Source: Undaria pinnatifida | Lineage: Eukaryota > Sar > Phaeophyceae > Laminariales > Alariaceae | Assembly: GCA_012845835.1 (NCBI GenBank) | Contig: JABAKD010000007.1 | Location: forward strand, 7,576,066 to 7,640,065 | Direction of reading: 5' to 3' | DNA length: 64,000 nt | Part shown: in pieces, positions 37,500 to 49,729 of the stretch | How the letters are laid out: every line of letters begins with the position of its first letter | Position numbering within the stretch: the first letter of the stretch is position 1 | The notes under the pieces: generated by a model | Databases searched by the model: none | What the model saw: the letters and a program-made list of their open reading frames with translations, nothing else | What the model was told of the DNA's origin: nothing | Position numbers and translations under genes: made by a program

Positions 37500-38412
37500 A
37501 GCCATGCCGTAGCTCCAACTAATTTTAACCGCCCCCCCGGACTTCCCCGCCACCCGCACTATCGCCAACACCTAGGACGTTTTGTACGTTCCTACCATAT
37601 ATGCATGTAAAAGACACAAAATGCTTGGAATACCCCTCTCGTTTTATTTCTTTCCGCCGCCCCACCTAAACTCGACATCTTCCAGAAAATATACACTACC
37701 AGACAGGTGTTATCATACCAATAATTTTCTAGCGACCCATACCGTAGCTCCAACCCCCCCCCCCCCCCCCTCTGGCGCCTCGCCCACTCCTTCCTTGCCA
37801 CCTGCACCATCACCTAGACCTAGCACGTTTAGGAAAAAAAGGACCAGATATACCTTTTTGCGACCTAAAGCGGTTGTAACCCCCCCAGTCCTTGATTCAT
37901 CTTGAACTCTCTTCACCGGTGGTACGACTTACAGGATGTACATGGCAAGCCAACTAGTTCCTTCCACAACCGATAGGTTTGTCCCCGAAAAAAAGCGTAT
38001 AGTTCCACGCACAGATTGAGTTCTCCCCCCCCTTCGCCGCCGCCATCGCCGCGGCTCCCTCCGCTTCTCGGCCCCTGGCCCTCAGTTTTTGTATTTTTGT
38101 ATTTTTTTTTAACTCCGATTTCCCCACGTCGGTGATACGACTTACGGGAAACGCTCGATAAAATGATGCATTTTCTGTCCACAGCTGTCAGATCTTGTCT
38201 TCCTCAAAAACGGGGTTTGTTTGTTCCTCGCACAGATTAATGAGCATCACCCTTTTGGCCTTGGTAAAGCTACAATCTAGTTCCAAAGGGAGTCGCCGAC
38301 CTATATTCTTAACAAGGACACACACCACATGATACGCCCAATTGGGGTATAACACACAGCTTGAAAAGGGAGTTTCGACGAAACCTCCGATCTCACTCCT
38401 CCTGGAGTGTAA
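37500..38412 (-). repeat. Repeat family A, copy 6 (diverged)
   Basis: It has the same block order as copies 1-3 but with more substitutions. CCGTAGCTCCAAC modules occur twice (37507 and 37742), then a C-rich linker, the AGATCTTGTCTTCCTCAAAA block, GGGAGTCGCCGACCTATATT at 38289 and an end near 38409. Confidence 0.7.
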
Positions 38413-38669
38413 TATTCATATCATATTAATATTGAAAAATAGCACCTGTTCATGTTTCTTTCGTTTCTGAGGCATCTGTTTTCAAAGGACGTGTCACGTA
38501 TTTTCTTGTATGATAAGTTCTGCTGTTCGATGGTCGTTTTTTGTTGCTGACAAGACATAACGACAACAATATGCGTAATACGCTCTACGGGTAAAACCTG
38601 ACTGAATACAGCTCCCTGGGTATTATGCCAAAGGTATACCCGTACCCCGGGCATTTTGTCCCAGTTTAC

Positions 38670-38965
38670 AGAAGGCACAGAAGATGCGGACAAGAGCATG
38701 GGGACCGTGGAGAGCTTCTAAACGTTGCGGGTACGGGTATGGAAGTCTTGCAGAACGTCCAAAACTTCCAGGTATCGTGGCACGGGCGTACATGACTCAA
38801 GGAAGTTCCAAGCGGGTACAAAACATGCTGTACCCGTACGCCGGGTATTGCGACCACGGGCGTACGTAATTGACAGAAGTTCCGAGTGCGGGTACAAATA
38901 ACGTACAGAACTTCCAGAAGTTCCGGGTACGGGTAGGCATGTCCTGATGAAGCTGCGGACATAAT
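38670..38965. repeat. Degenerate minisatellite, period about 73 bp
   Basis: The repeated motifs are CACGGGCGTAC, GAAGTTCC and CGGGTAC (either strand: GTACCCGT). Two clear units start at 38771 and 38844, with decayed units outside. Minus-strand frames here are repeat artefacts. Confidence 0.65.
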
Positions 38966-40436
38966 TGTTCATCGGGTAATACCGGGGGTAAGGTAAATCC
39001 CCCGAGAATGGTTTGTACGCACCGTAGAGAGCACAACCTTGAATATTCGCACTGTATATTTAGTTGATTTAAACCGAAGACTAATATCACGCTCCCCCCA
39101 ACCGACATAACGGCGGAGGTCATTATATATACAGTCTATAGACTTTACATCTCTCTCCTGCTGCACGAGCCTCCAGCGACATATACTTTTTGATAGCGCG
39201 AGGAGACGCCAGTAGAGTACCAAGCGGAAGCGATCCCTTAATCGTAGATTGACAGGAGCTTGAGTGATTGGGTTCAATGGTGGCAGTATTTTTGAACTTT
39301 CGCGGCGTAATGGGTCTAACGTTGGTAGGGCATGATATACGCACACGTAAAAAAAAACAGTTTTGTATTGGAGACGGGGCTAATTTTGCGCGCCTAGTCG
39401 ATAAAGCGTCTATCATACTTCGAGGGAGATGAAACGATGAGGGAGCAAAGTGGGTGTGTTCATTTCATGCATATAAAAGTCGTAGTTCTGTAGATCGTTG
39501 GAGTTGTAGAGCCTGGACGGACCACGTCGGGCTTCAACCGGTCACGCAGACATATCTTGCAACAAGCGAGAAGCGCCATTATTTTTTCGCTGAGCCCAAT
39601 GATCATCGAGCCGGGCGCTAAGCCGAACCACACACGTGAGGCAGACTTCCGCACCGTTAAGGCACTTTCTCGCTTATCGGCATCATGATGCCGACCCGAC
39701 GGCTTCAACGTATGGGCGGGGTGTATTCAGTACAACATGCGTGGCCGTAGTTCTGAGGCCCATACTTCCTGAGTTATCTGTGCCCGACAGTGGCTACAAT
39801 ATAGGTGCACTACTTTCTTTTTTCATCGTTCCTCTGTTTGGGAGATAAAGATTATCCCCCAAAAACCGTTTCAGAGAATAATTGAACTGCTACCTGATGA
39901 AAAATCCCATGTCCCCTTGGACACACGACGAAAAATACACGGCTAAACATTTTACACCCGTTTTCGACGAATTTGGGTTAAGAAGCTCCGTCATTCAGAG
40001 ACCATTTCATTCGAAAACTGCTGCCTATGTCGAAGCACGCGTCGACCATCAATGAGATACAGCACGCTACGTGACTAACGCCGCGGTAATCGGTGACCGC
40101 TTCTTTCACCACCGGGTTAGATTCACCCGCGCCAGTGACGCATGTTCAGGCCGCCGACGAACTTTTTTGTTCAGACAATTCTTCTCGACGCAGCCTAGCT
40201 AAACAATATCTCGCAAGGTCACGTCGCAGCAATGCAATAACACTCACGCGTAAGACTGACAACACACAGGGAGGCCGCTCGGACGGGTAAACCCGAGACA
40301 CTGAAAGAAATAGTGCAGAAATCGAAACCTCTGTACCGTAGCTTTAGCCAAGTTTTTTTTCTGAGCAGGGAGGCACGAGGGCGGGGCTTTGATAGAGGGT
40401 ACTCTAGCGCTGCAGAATTCAGGCGGCGGCAATCAC

Positions 40437-40628
40437 CTTAGCAGTTGATATGTATTTCACGCCAGCGTCGACCACGACTGTGTGCCGCATGGAGGGTATG
40501 CTGTGTTCGTTAACATGGTGCCTGTACAGCAGTTCCCTGTTGGTGGGGTTGCTCGCCCAGTCTCCCACAAAGAACGTCAGGTGGGGGGCCCGTTCTGCCA
40601 TCTCATTGTACAGGTTCTCTTTGGCTTC
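40437..40628 (-). CDS. Pyruvyl transferase exon with VGDW
   Basis: This 192-nt exon (64 codons) follows the acceptor GGAGCAG in phase 0 and ends AAG|GTGATT in phase 0. It encodes the linker between the PDSAF half and the TDRLH half, including LTFFVGDWASNPTNRELL and then VVVDAGVKYISTAK. The last residues join directly to VLVTDMLH of the final exon, giving the usual 'lS.gkVvvTD' strand. The next codons in the unspliced frame are followed by a TGA, so the intron is needed to reach the C-terminal part. Confidence 0.8.
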
Positions 40629-43600
40629 CTGCTCCGTAGCACGATCAACGGGGGGAGGGCCGGGAGGGGTAGTTATTCGATGTATATGTTCGTCAAACTG
40701 CCGTTTACCACCAATGCCACTCGAGACATGTGATCATCGTTGCTCCCCATCAAGACACATCCAACACTCGTACCCTGGTGAAGGCTCTTCCTCACATTTC
40801 ATGCAACGTTTTTCCTCGTTCTATCTCTTTCCCTTCGCCGACCTGCGCCCGCCATCAACCTGGTAAGGTTGAAATCGTGTTCTCGTCGCTGCCTAGCTAA
40901 TTCCAACGTTCTCTACCAAGTATTGTCACACATTCGTCTTCGGTCTTCATCGCGTCCTCAAACTCATCCCGTTCCATCCTGGGAGGGTACAACCGTTTCT
41001 TGCATTGTCGAGGTCTTGACGCTCTAGGCCCGCACATACATGCGCTGCCGGGACGGAGCACGGCGGGTTCTCATCCACCAGGCGGACATCGCGTTCACTA
41101 AAAGCAAAGCATTGTGAATTGTTCCGCGAACCGCAACGAAATCCGGGAAGGACTACATTTGTGAGGGTGAAATATACCCTTTGTGATTGCTTGGTTCTTG
41201 TCGACGGGGGCAGGGGGGAGGGAGGTCATGCTCGTGCAACGGTGACGGTGCACACACGTTTTCTGAGGTTCCTTGTTAAAAAACAAGTATAACTTACCTT
41301 GGGTAATATGAACCTGCAACTGCGATGACGGATCTCATGTGCCAAGCACTTATCCGATATGAGAAATAGTGAAATCTGTTAGGTACGTTGATTGTATAGG
41401 TGTAGTCCCCCAGTTGCACACCGCCGTGCAAGAATCGTTTTGAGTGAGTAATTGCTACCTGATCTGTGGCTTGCATGGGGGGTGGTGGACGAATGGGCGG
41501 GCTGCATGGTCCCGTTTCCCGGCAACCGTTCCGTTCGACGCGCTACGGCGCACAACTGTAGATGTCTGTGAATCGTGCACACGGATTATTTTGGACGAAC
41601 CAGACGACGTCTGTCCCTATCAACCATTTGTGGTTCATACTGTGGAATCCTGTAATCGATACCAAGATGAAGTCAATTGGTTTTGGGAATATAGACGCTT
41701 TGGCGTTGGTTGTGAACTCCGAGCACGTAAGTCGTCAGCAGTAGTCCGTTTTTCGGGTTTCTGCACCCAAGAGTAAAGCTGAAAGTCCGTCTCCTGGCCT
41801 GTACGAACTAGAGAGTGCAGTTGTGCACGAGGTACGAACCGGCACAAACGAAGAAACGAACTGTTGTTTTTTGTGACATTGTTTTTGCCGTGTTTTTGTC
41901 AAAAGCAGATTATCCTTGTATTGATAGATAGTGGCGTTACAAGCCGGCAACGAGCCTGGAGAAACGTCCAATGAGAAAAGAGCAGCGCATAGCACACCAA
42001 TAAATGCCACAGCAACGAAGCGTAAGCTTTGCAATGAAATACAGTAGGCACCACCGCGAGCGGCCCCGTACCTCTGAAATGAACGGTCCCTACAGCCCCC
42101 ACCCCCCCACCCCCCTACCCTACCGCTACATGTACTCGAACGTGTCGTCCTTTGTTTCCAAGAAAATACGGACAGGGTGCGGAGTTCCGCCTCACTAATG
42201 GTTCTAAGTAGTGGTACGATTTAACCCAGGTTGCACTTCACGCAGTTCGCGGAATACCTCACGTCGATTCACGCTTGGTGCTGCCCGTGAGGCCTGTCTG
42301 GTCGGCGAATACCAGGCGTGATCCGCCCCGGCTTGGTAGGAATGCGAGGCCTATCATATCGATTTACTGCGGTTTCTTCTGTAAGGAGAACAACGACCAC
42401 GCACACACACCTGACCGTACGTTTTGGTAGCCATTGCTCGATACCAACATGGGGCGATTGCGAACCTTACGAATGTTAAAGTGAATGAGGTCGGGGATAC
42501 GGTCGGGAATAAAGTTATGGACTTGTTGTCGATTTAAATTACGTACTAGGCACGGTCATGGTGGGATAAGTTACCTCGCGCCAACAAAACGTCTTCTATA
42601 CCAGATGCGTGCAAGAGACACAGAGGCATTGGGGGGAGTGACCTAAGCTTGGTTGCGAAACCTGAGCACGCACCCTATCGTGGGAACCGGGATGCCCACC
42701 CGTCTGCTGCCTTAGGCGTTGGCACATAGGGTGTATACGGGGCCAGATTTTGTAGAATGTTTAAACTGTTTAGTCAGGGAAGACCGCGGGAGCGGATATT
42801 TCCAATGTTCCATTCGCGTGTGAAACCGCGGCCACACGCTGTGCTCTCGTTGAAATCACTGTTCTCTAATTATAGAATGTAACTGCTATAATGCGCAGCA
42901 TTTTGTTGATGTACAAGTGCTTGAAGAACATGATAACAATTATCACACTAGCAGCATGATATGCTGATAGATGCTCAACGGCTGGTTCTACGTGCGGCGA
43001 CGGTAACCTTGGGTGCTGAGCCAATGTGACAAGGTTTTTTGGTCGTCTTTTCCTAGTCTATTGTGGAAGCGAGCTCAATAGTCGTCGTTGCAAGCTGCGT
43101 GATACGTCGGCCGCGCGAGGTTTTTACGGGTGTCTCACTCTTTGAGTATTTATGGATGATTGCCCTTGATTTAAAGCTCTACGGCGCCAAGAAGGCCACC
43201 AACTTTAGGTCAGCGAGGAGTGAGAGCTATCGTAACAGGGACACGTGTAGTACTGAAAATATACCACCCATCCCTCTGAGGGCATTCTGCTCGACCACCT
43301 CGACCATGGAGACGTTTAGAACTCGTTCGAACGTTGCACCAGACAAACACCCCTCTATTAATCGCAGATAACAATCCGAATAGATTCTCACAAAACATTC
43401 ACTGTCTGCCAACGGTGTTGGGGCCTTATTCGACTCAGGGTGGGTGCGTCGGTAGGAATCCTTAACGACCAAACCGGTGTTACCCCGATCAGCGCCCGCT
43501 ACGACAGAAGCGGCACGTTTGACTGAAACGGTTTCCGAGTGACGGGGTTCTCTGAAAAACCTCGTCGGAGGCGTTATTTGTTTTTGGGCAAGGTTTCGTC

Positions 43601-44972
43601 GAACACGTAGGCCATGGGATTGCTTTTCCGTGAACACTTTGGTTTCTCCCCAAATCTATTGTTTACGGACGCCATAACGTAGTTTCTCCAGTGATGACCG
43701 GCAGAAACACAAGCGGTCCGCCTGTAGCGTTCGAGGCGTCAAACCATCATGGCACCAGTCTTCTGTCGGACCCGAAACGACTAAGACACGTTCAACGAGA
43801 AAGGTGTACTTGAACATCATTCGGAGAGTATTCGCGTGGCAACTCGAGACCTCACTCGGACACTGCCGCCGCGTAGATAAGTACGCCGTCTTTTCTTCCT
43901 GGGAACGCCTTGCTTGAGGAGTCCTCCTCCAAAGAGCTGAAACCAGAACAAACAAAAACCAAATTGGACTGAACCTGAAACTCAACCCGATGAAGATATT
44001 CATGGTCTAGGTCTAAGAAACGTTCGGACTGAACAAACGTCAACGAAAAACTCGACGAAAATTGGTTCAGGATGCCCGTTGTTCGCGGAACCAAAAAAAA
44101 ACAAAAGTGTGCTTCTACAGTCCCGCGCGTCCAGTACGGTAGCTGGTGAAACCCTTGCGGTCATTTTGTCTTTGTTTGAAAATAACGGATTGCTCCGAGA
44201 TCGAAGCATCCAAAGTAATCGCGATTACGTTTGAGGCTTTCAAGAACGGTGTCCGTTTGCACGGCTAGCACCCCTGAAATTTGTTAATCGGGCTTTCCGC
44301 CGACGGACGATGCGCAATGCCCATCGCTGGGTGAAGGTATATGCATCTTGTCGTCATGAGGTTCAGTGAGGAGTGCGGTGCAAACACGTGTCACAGGAAG
44401 CGTCCCCAGAACATATGGACAGGCCGGTGGCCTCGGTACTGGAAGAATTGTTGTTGTCAAGCATGTCCATATTTGAAAATTTCATTGATACGGTAGGGGG
44501 GTGGGCCTCTTTATAAAGGACCTTTCTTGTGCGGTGGCGCGGGCTCACCCGCGCGAGTGGTCCCCCGGCTCCTTGCCGTCATAGGCTCTCGCGCTTCTTA
44601 TATGTTCCTATCTTTGTCCTGAAGGAGATGAGTAGCTATCGCTATGTAAAACCAACCGCCTGACTTGTGTTTGGTCAGTCAGGTACAGAGTCATTAAAGC
44701 GATTGGCTCACATCTGACGGTGAATAAAAGAGGGTATGACAGATTATGATACTGCAATACCGTATCCTCGATTTGACGAGCGGTGCTAGACAGGAGAATC
44801 AAATTGTCGAATTTTGAGCAAGCCACTAGTACGTTAGAGCGTTACTTAACGCTTCCTACCTCGACGACGGACCGGCCGGAAATTGAACGTGCGTGATCGC
44901 TATGGCCTTGGAACGTATCCGAAGAGTAAGCACAAGCGAGTAGTGTGTAATCACTGTCGCATGGTAACATAC
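40629..44972 (-). other. Intron of pyruvyl transferase gene, about 4.3 kb
   Basis: This intron runs from donor GTATGT to acceptor GCAG. It contains an F-element copy with degenerate palindromes at 44.5-44.7 kb. Minus-strand frames without an ATG at 40.95-41.3 kb and a plus-strand frame at 41444-41776 are open for about 100 codons but match nothing I know. The rest has no recognised feature. Confidence 0.7.
44490..44720 (+). repeat. Palindromic F element, copy 1
   Basis: Left palindrome is CTCACCCGCGCGAGTGG (44544). Right end is TTGGTCAGTCAGGTACAGAG then TCATTAAAGCGATTGGCTC (about 44670-44710). The spacing between palindromes is about 150 bp, as in the copy at 48.4 kb. Confidence 0.65.
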
Positions 44973-45108
44973 CGGTCCCCCCTCGCTGAACGGGCCGGGG
45001 CGCGCAATGAAGACGATGTCGTACTTGAATTTTTCTGCACCCGTTCGCACGAGAGGTCCAATCATGAAGGCGCTGTCGGGGACAAGTCGAACGTCCACCC
45101 CGGGGTAC
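44973..45108 (-). CDS. Pyruvyl transferase exon with PDSAFMIG
   Basis: This 136-nt exon starts after the acceptor CCTGTTCCTTTAG. Its first base completes a split codon, and it ends at the donor CCG|GTATGT. It reads YPGVDVRLVPDSAFMIGPL and then KYDIVFIARPGPFSEGG. The first is the family's PDxAF motif (PDSAF/PDMAF). The second sits where DIVWLSRTDKE-like sequence is usual; the arginine is kept, but the usual T-D after it is P-G. This is the segment that first identifies the family by eye. The same frame runs on to 44856 without a stop, so a naive open frame of 90 codons overlaps it. Confidence 0.85.
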
Positions 45109-45444
45109 CTAAAGGAACAGGCCACGTAATGGTCGAAGTTCTTTTTTTCGGCAAATGCAAGCCGCGAAAAGGGTTACAATCAGTGGCTGGTGTACGACTC
45201 GTTTCAACTATGATGCGTGTTGTACCGCTATAGTTCATGCAAACAGCAGCATATTATCCCCATTTCGTGTGACAATCAATGTAGAGCGACTCACGTGGTT
45301 GGCTCAATACTACAGTTTCAAAGAGGATTTGACCATGATTTTTACTGGTGAAGCTGAACAATCAATGCCGTGGTGGTGCTTACAGGTTAATCTACAGGTG
45401 AACCGGTGATTGCTACAGAAAGAGCAGTACCTTAGCAATTGATT

Positions 45445-45590
45445 TTTGTTGCGTACCTAGACCACGGGATTTTTCATCTGGTGTAACAGTTTTACTTTTC
45501 TCCAAGTCCGTTTTCGGGAGAGATCTTCAGCCCCCAAATTCAAGAAGCGTCAGAAAAACGTTATGCACCTCAATCGTAGCACGCGTAAAC
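45445..45590 (+). repeat. Repeat family C, copy 3
   Basis: Blocks are GTTGCGTACCTAGACCACGG, GAGATCTTCAGCCCCCAAAT, GAAGCGTCAGAAAAACG and CAATCGTAGCACGCGTAAAC. The last block is the motif of the minisatellite at 49.7-50.7 kb. Confidence 0.75.
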
Positions 45591-48329
45591 ATGCACATTT
45601 TATGGCGCGGCTGGACCTAGACCGCTCAACACGAAGCCTCATAAAGCAACCGCTGTCGCGAACAGCGTACAGCATGGCCTTATTCGCTCTAAGCTCATTT
45701 CAGCCGCCTGCAGCAATGTGCCAGTTTAATCGCAGACCAGAGAAATCTCCGGGAACTACGAGTTCATGAATTTTCTCCAGGATGCCCCAGTCAAGTATAT
45801 CGAACACTGCCGGCGTTAATACGAGTGCGTATTTGTCAAAAAGCAAGACATGGGAATATATTCCGTGACAGCATTGGGGTGTAAAGTGCGCCGTCGAGGC
45901 TGGAGCAGTACACGCAGGCAACGTGAGGGGTATGGGCGGCCAGTGGTGGTGGGTTTTAAATAACGTAACAAATGTTGAGGTTAGATGGATCGTGTAACGC
46001 GTGTAATCTCCCTCTAACATGGACATAGTATAAAACCCAAATTCACCGTTAGCGGGGGGAGGGGGGGGGGACTCCTTGTTCACCACCGGACCTAGGCCGC
46101 TTGCACGTGCGACTCTAAACGCCATTGCCAAGGAAACTTAAGATTTGTGTGGCTAAGCGGATCGTAGCTAGCCATTCCACTGCAAAGCGTTATCTCAGTT
46201 TTTAACCGCAAGAAGTTTTACGACCGCAATTCAACGAAAGGGTCACTAAAGCGAGTGACCGCAAGCCACTGAAATTCGAGTCCCGAAACTGTTGCCCATT
46301 TAGCGTAGCTTTGGTTAAAAATCGTTTGAAGTTAGCGTCGCTTACAATGGCGCCTTTCCCCTCCCCCCGCCGCGTGAATATGGTGTTACCGCTGCAATCC
46401 AACATGAATCCACCGCCTATGCGGGGCGAGCGGGTGCCCTCGTCGCTTGATGTATTTTTTTTTGCATATAAAAAAATTCACAACACGTCGTATTACGTCC
46501 TTGGCTTACCACACCAGCCCATGGGCAGCGCCGCGTGCGGCTGTAGAGGTGGGAAGTTATCGCAGAACTCTTCGCTAAGAAGAAGACCGAGACTACGATA
46601 GGGACGTCACATTTGGGGGCATTTATTTGCAGGGACTCTGTGTAACAAGCGCAAGTGACCCCGCGTGTATACCTTGGTTTGGCGAGATGTGTCCAACCAT
46701 GGAACGGCAAGGCTACGCCGCGAACACAGTATCGCCGAAAAGTGTTTTATCAGCGAGATACAGACTCGCCAGAGTCACCGGAGCGAGTGGCTCAAACCGG
46801 GTATTGAAGAAAAGGGAACCCCCCCTCTTCCATAGTCATGGTATTTACAGGGTTCCTCAACCGCAATCGTTGGTGCTTCAACCATTTTTCGGTAAAAGTA
46901 TTCGCTGGCCCACGGAGTTGTTCAGATCGGGTTATTCGTTTGGCTTTCGCAAATCGTTCGTGTGGAGAGCTCCTCATAAGAACCGTGTTAGGAACCAAAG
47001 GCCGTTTTCTCCACCCACGGCGTAAATCAAGCATTATTCATTGTACATTAGAACAGAAAACGGAACAAAAAACGTGGGATCCGGACCATATTCAGGAAGA
47101 AATAACAGTAGACGCAAACAAATGGCAACCGACATCGGACCTTGGTTACTCACAGCAACTTGGCCGCCTCGTACGAGTCTCGCTGCCTGAACAGGAACGT
47201 TAACCTCGTCGTTGGGTGTTGACGTTCGACGATGCCCTCCACGTTTTTCACGTCTTTCTGTGAAGTTGAGTGCAGGCAGGTGTAAGCGCGAGACCGTCCG
47301 AACAGCAGTCGAGCACAAACAACGAAGCGAGCTTGCGTTAAAAAAAAATCGTAATGCCTTGTTGTCGTTTACTACTGAGTCGTCCCACGGTAGCGGTTTC
47401 CCTTTTCCGTCAAACGACTGTGACCAATTGCGATAGCTATTCGAGATCAGAAATGTCGGCTAAAAAATAGTGTCATCATGAGAATTAAGGTTATATCAGT
47501 AGGAGGGTTGATCGGGTTTCTGGAACGAAAGCCATTAATATTTGTGTTTCTCGTGCCGAAGGGAGAACACGTTGTTCCTATCCACCTCTGCCTTCCCCCC
47601 CTTTCCCTCCATCAAAAAACAAAAACATCCAGTTGAATGAACACCACTCGACATGGAAAATCATCTAGTTGCCTTCGAGTCATTCTTGTATTATCTTCAA
47701 CTATTCAATACGATCTTTCAAGTTAGGAATACACTCCCCATCCGAGGAAGTCATGTCTCTGGTAAGATATAGAGCTCCTCACGATTGAAGCACAAAGCCG
47801 TCTCCTGCGCCCGTATCGCCGGATGACTCTGCTCAAAGACAGATCCCACGCTCATTTGAAGTTGCTTGGGCCGCTACTCCTTAGTATTCCAACATGGGTT
47901 GGACACAGAATCGTGGGTGCGGGTTTGTTTGGGGTGTAGGTCGCCCCGCCTGAGCTGTGACACTTGATACCACGGTAAAATGGCGCCCTACGTTTCGCAG
48001 CATCCCTACCGAAGGAGATATTTATATTTTATCTGAACCTCCGGGCTTGAGGGGGAGAAGCACATGTCCGTCACCAGAGCTTTACCAACCATGATACTAC
48101 AATCTTAAAATAAATTGCAGGAACTACTTACGTAGACACGTATGCATCAATCGTGCGCCAACGGTATAGGGTAGCGCCTCAGTTGTGGAGACCCGCCAGG
48201 CGGGAAATTTTCGGCCAAGCACCAAAAGCTTTGGTAGGGGACCTCCGTTAGCACCCTCGTTTTTGTCTTTGATCCACTTGCCCGGGCGATTCTCTGCCAC
48301 ACTGACGAGAAAGCTTCGGACCAAATCAA

Positions 48330-48560
48330 CCGTGTACGGTGGTCCCTCTTAGGCTCTTTGTTTTTTAGTGGCTGTGTGTCACTCGCGCGAGTGACCCCTT
48401 CCTTTTCCGTGAGGTCACGGGCATTCGTGCTGTTTTTGTTATCTCGACAGTACTACAGAAAGGGATGGTTAGCTACAACACGGTGTACCAAAAAAATTCG
48501 ATGAAGTTTTTTTGGTCAGTGAGGTGCAGAGTCACCCACGCGAGTATGACATAGTATGAA
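48330..48560 (+). repeat. Palindromic F element, copy 2
   Basis: It contains the perfect 18-bp palindrome GTCACTCGCGCGAGTGAC at 48378-48395 and, about 150 bp on, GGTCAGTGAGGTGCAGAGTC then ACCCACGCGAG (48514-48544). It lies 30 bp from the SFRALE exon, on the donor side. Confidence 0.7.
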
Positions 48561-48590
48561 ATAGTACTATGATAGTTTTGTAGCTTAGAC

Positions 48591-48670
48591 CCGATAGGGA
48601 ACGTTTCAAGTGCACGAAAGCTTAAGACCGCTGCCATGGAACAGGGAAGGTCACTCTCGTGCAAGTACCC
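48591..48670 (-). CDS. Pyruvyl transferase exon with SFRALE motif
   Basis: This 80-nt exon follows the acceptor GGCCTGAGCAG and starts in phase 0, matching the end of the previous exon. It encodes 26 residues ending AAVLSFRALETFPI plus two bases of a split glycine. The SFRALE segment matches the position of the R-x-x-x-S/T stretch (TxR..eS) that follows the PQS strand in this family. The donor GTCTAA at 48590 is the weakest in the gene. It leaves the loop before YPGVD about three residues shorter than I would expect, so the 3' boundary could be off by a few codons. A palindromic repeat copy (48.3-48.6 kb) lies directly downstream in the intron. Confidence 0.65.
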
Positions 48671-49029
48671 CTGCTCAGGCCACCGCAAAAAGTGCCCCCA
48701 AGCACGTAACCTCCTGCGATGCCGTAGACACGGTGTCAGTAGTGCTTCCCGCGTGTGCGGAAGGTGGCCGACTGAGCATTGTCTGTGGCGTTCGTCGCCG
48801 TCGCCATCGGTTTAACAGAGCTCTACATCTCACCCAGGACCGTTTGAGGCATCCCACAGGGCAGAGCCGCAGAATAACGTTTCTGAGCTCCTGACGTGAA
48901 GAGTTCGATATCTCATCCAACACTACATGACCTCAAAGGCGTTCGCTCGGGCAACACCCGGCCAGGTATCTTCTGCGTTCTACAGTCCCGAAACCAATTT
49001 TTACTCCTAAATAGACCCGTTCTACGACG

Positions 49030-49330
49030 GAGGTATCACTTTTCGTCAGAAATGGTTTCTGAATGACTAAATTCCTCAACCCAAAACCGTGGTAATAAGT
49101 ATTAGGGTGACCCTCTTTCTGGCGAAAACGTTTTCTGAATGACGGGGGTCCTTGACCCGAAATCGTGGAAAATTGTATTAAGGTATACCTCTTTCTGGCG
49201 AAACTATTTTCCGAATCCTTAACCCAAGTTAGTATAATTTTGTTTCAAGAGATACCTTGTTCTGGCGAAAACGTTATCTGAACGACGAGGCTCCTTAACC
49301 CGAAATCGTCGGAACCCGTCCATTTTTGCG
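49030..49330 (+). repeat. Tandem units of about 80 bp (upstream module of family C)
   Basis: Four units carry CTGGCGAAAACGTTTTCTGA, ATGACGGGG, CCTTAACCCGAAATCGT and TATTAAGGTATACC. Single copies of this module also precede the family C cores at 23.05 and 51.65 kb and occur at 52.47 kb. Confidence 0.75.
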
Positions 49331-49480
49331 CGTGATTTTCATCATGTACCTAGGCCATGAGATTTTTTGTCTATTAGCAGTTTTCTTTTTACTCCAAATC
49401 AGTTTGCGGGAGAGATTTTATACTCCCAAATCAAGAAAACCGCGAAAAAAAAGTGGTGCACCTGTATCGTTGAACGCTTC
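49330..49480 (+). repeat. Repeat family C, copy 4
   Basis: Blocks are CATGTACCTAGGCCATGAGA, GAGAGATTTTATACTCCCAA, AACCGCGAAAAAAAAGTGGT and CACCTGTATCGTTGAACGC. It sits between the 80-bp tandem module and the 60-bp minisatellite. Confidence 0.75.
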
Positions 49481-49729
49481 AATAAAGCAATTTCGATTAG
49501 ACTGGCCGGCAGTTCCTCACTTCTGAGGAGCCCAATCGGCAAGGAAATACCTTTCTTTGGCTAAAACAATACAACCCCTAGGTGGGATGACTCCTTTTGT
49601 TTTACTTAAATATAACTGGAAGTGCACCCGGTGGGCAGGCTCACGGCCTACTGTAGTATCATGTAACGCTACTATTGCACAAAAATAAACAGGAATGGGT
49701 TTCCGACGGTTTAGGGTTGAAGAGCCTGT

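Larger units (their letters stand above)
33011..40436 (-). other. Intron of pyruvyl transferase gene, about 7.4 kb
   Basis: This intron runs from donor GTGATT to acceptor TCAG. It contains two family E copies (33.9-34.3 and 35.7-36.1 kb), a family C copy (35.3 kb), the 252-bp tandem duplication (37.0-37.5 kb), a family A copy (37.5-38.4 kb) and a degenerate minisatellite (38.7-39.0 kb). A plus-strand frame without an ATG, open from about 33.58 to 33.90 kb, has no recognised domain. Nothing is evident at 39.0-40.4 kb. Confidence 0.7.
45109..48590 (-). other. Intron of pyruvyl transferase gene, about 3.5 kb
   Basis: This intron runs from donor GTCTAA to acceptor TTTAG. It contains the F element at 48.3-48.6 kb, degenerate palindromes at 46241 and 46772 and a family C copy at 45.45-45.59 kb. 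Open frames at 46.6-47.2 kb on both strands (up to 132 codons) have no recognisable domain. Confidence 0.65.

Noticed and set aside
40945-41300. Protein-like minus-strand frame without an ATG in the 4.3-kb intron
   Set aside because: It is not needed for the pyruvyl transferase, whose flanking exons join directly in phase. No domain was recognised, and a run of about 100 open codons is expected by chance in 64 kb.
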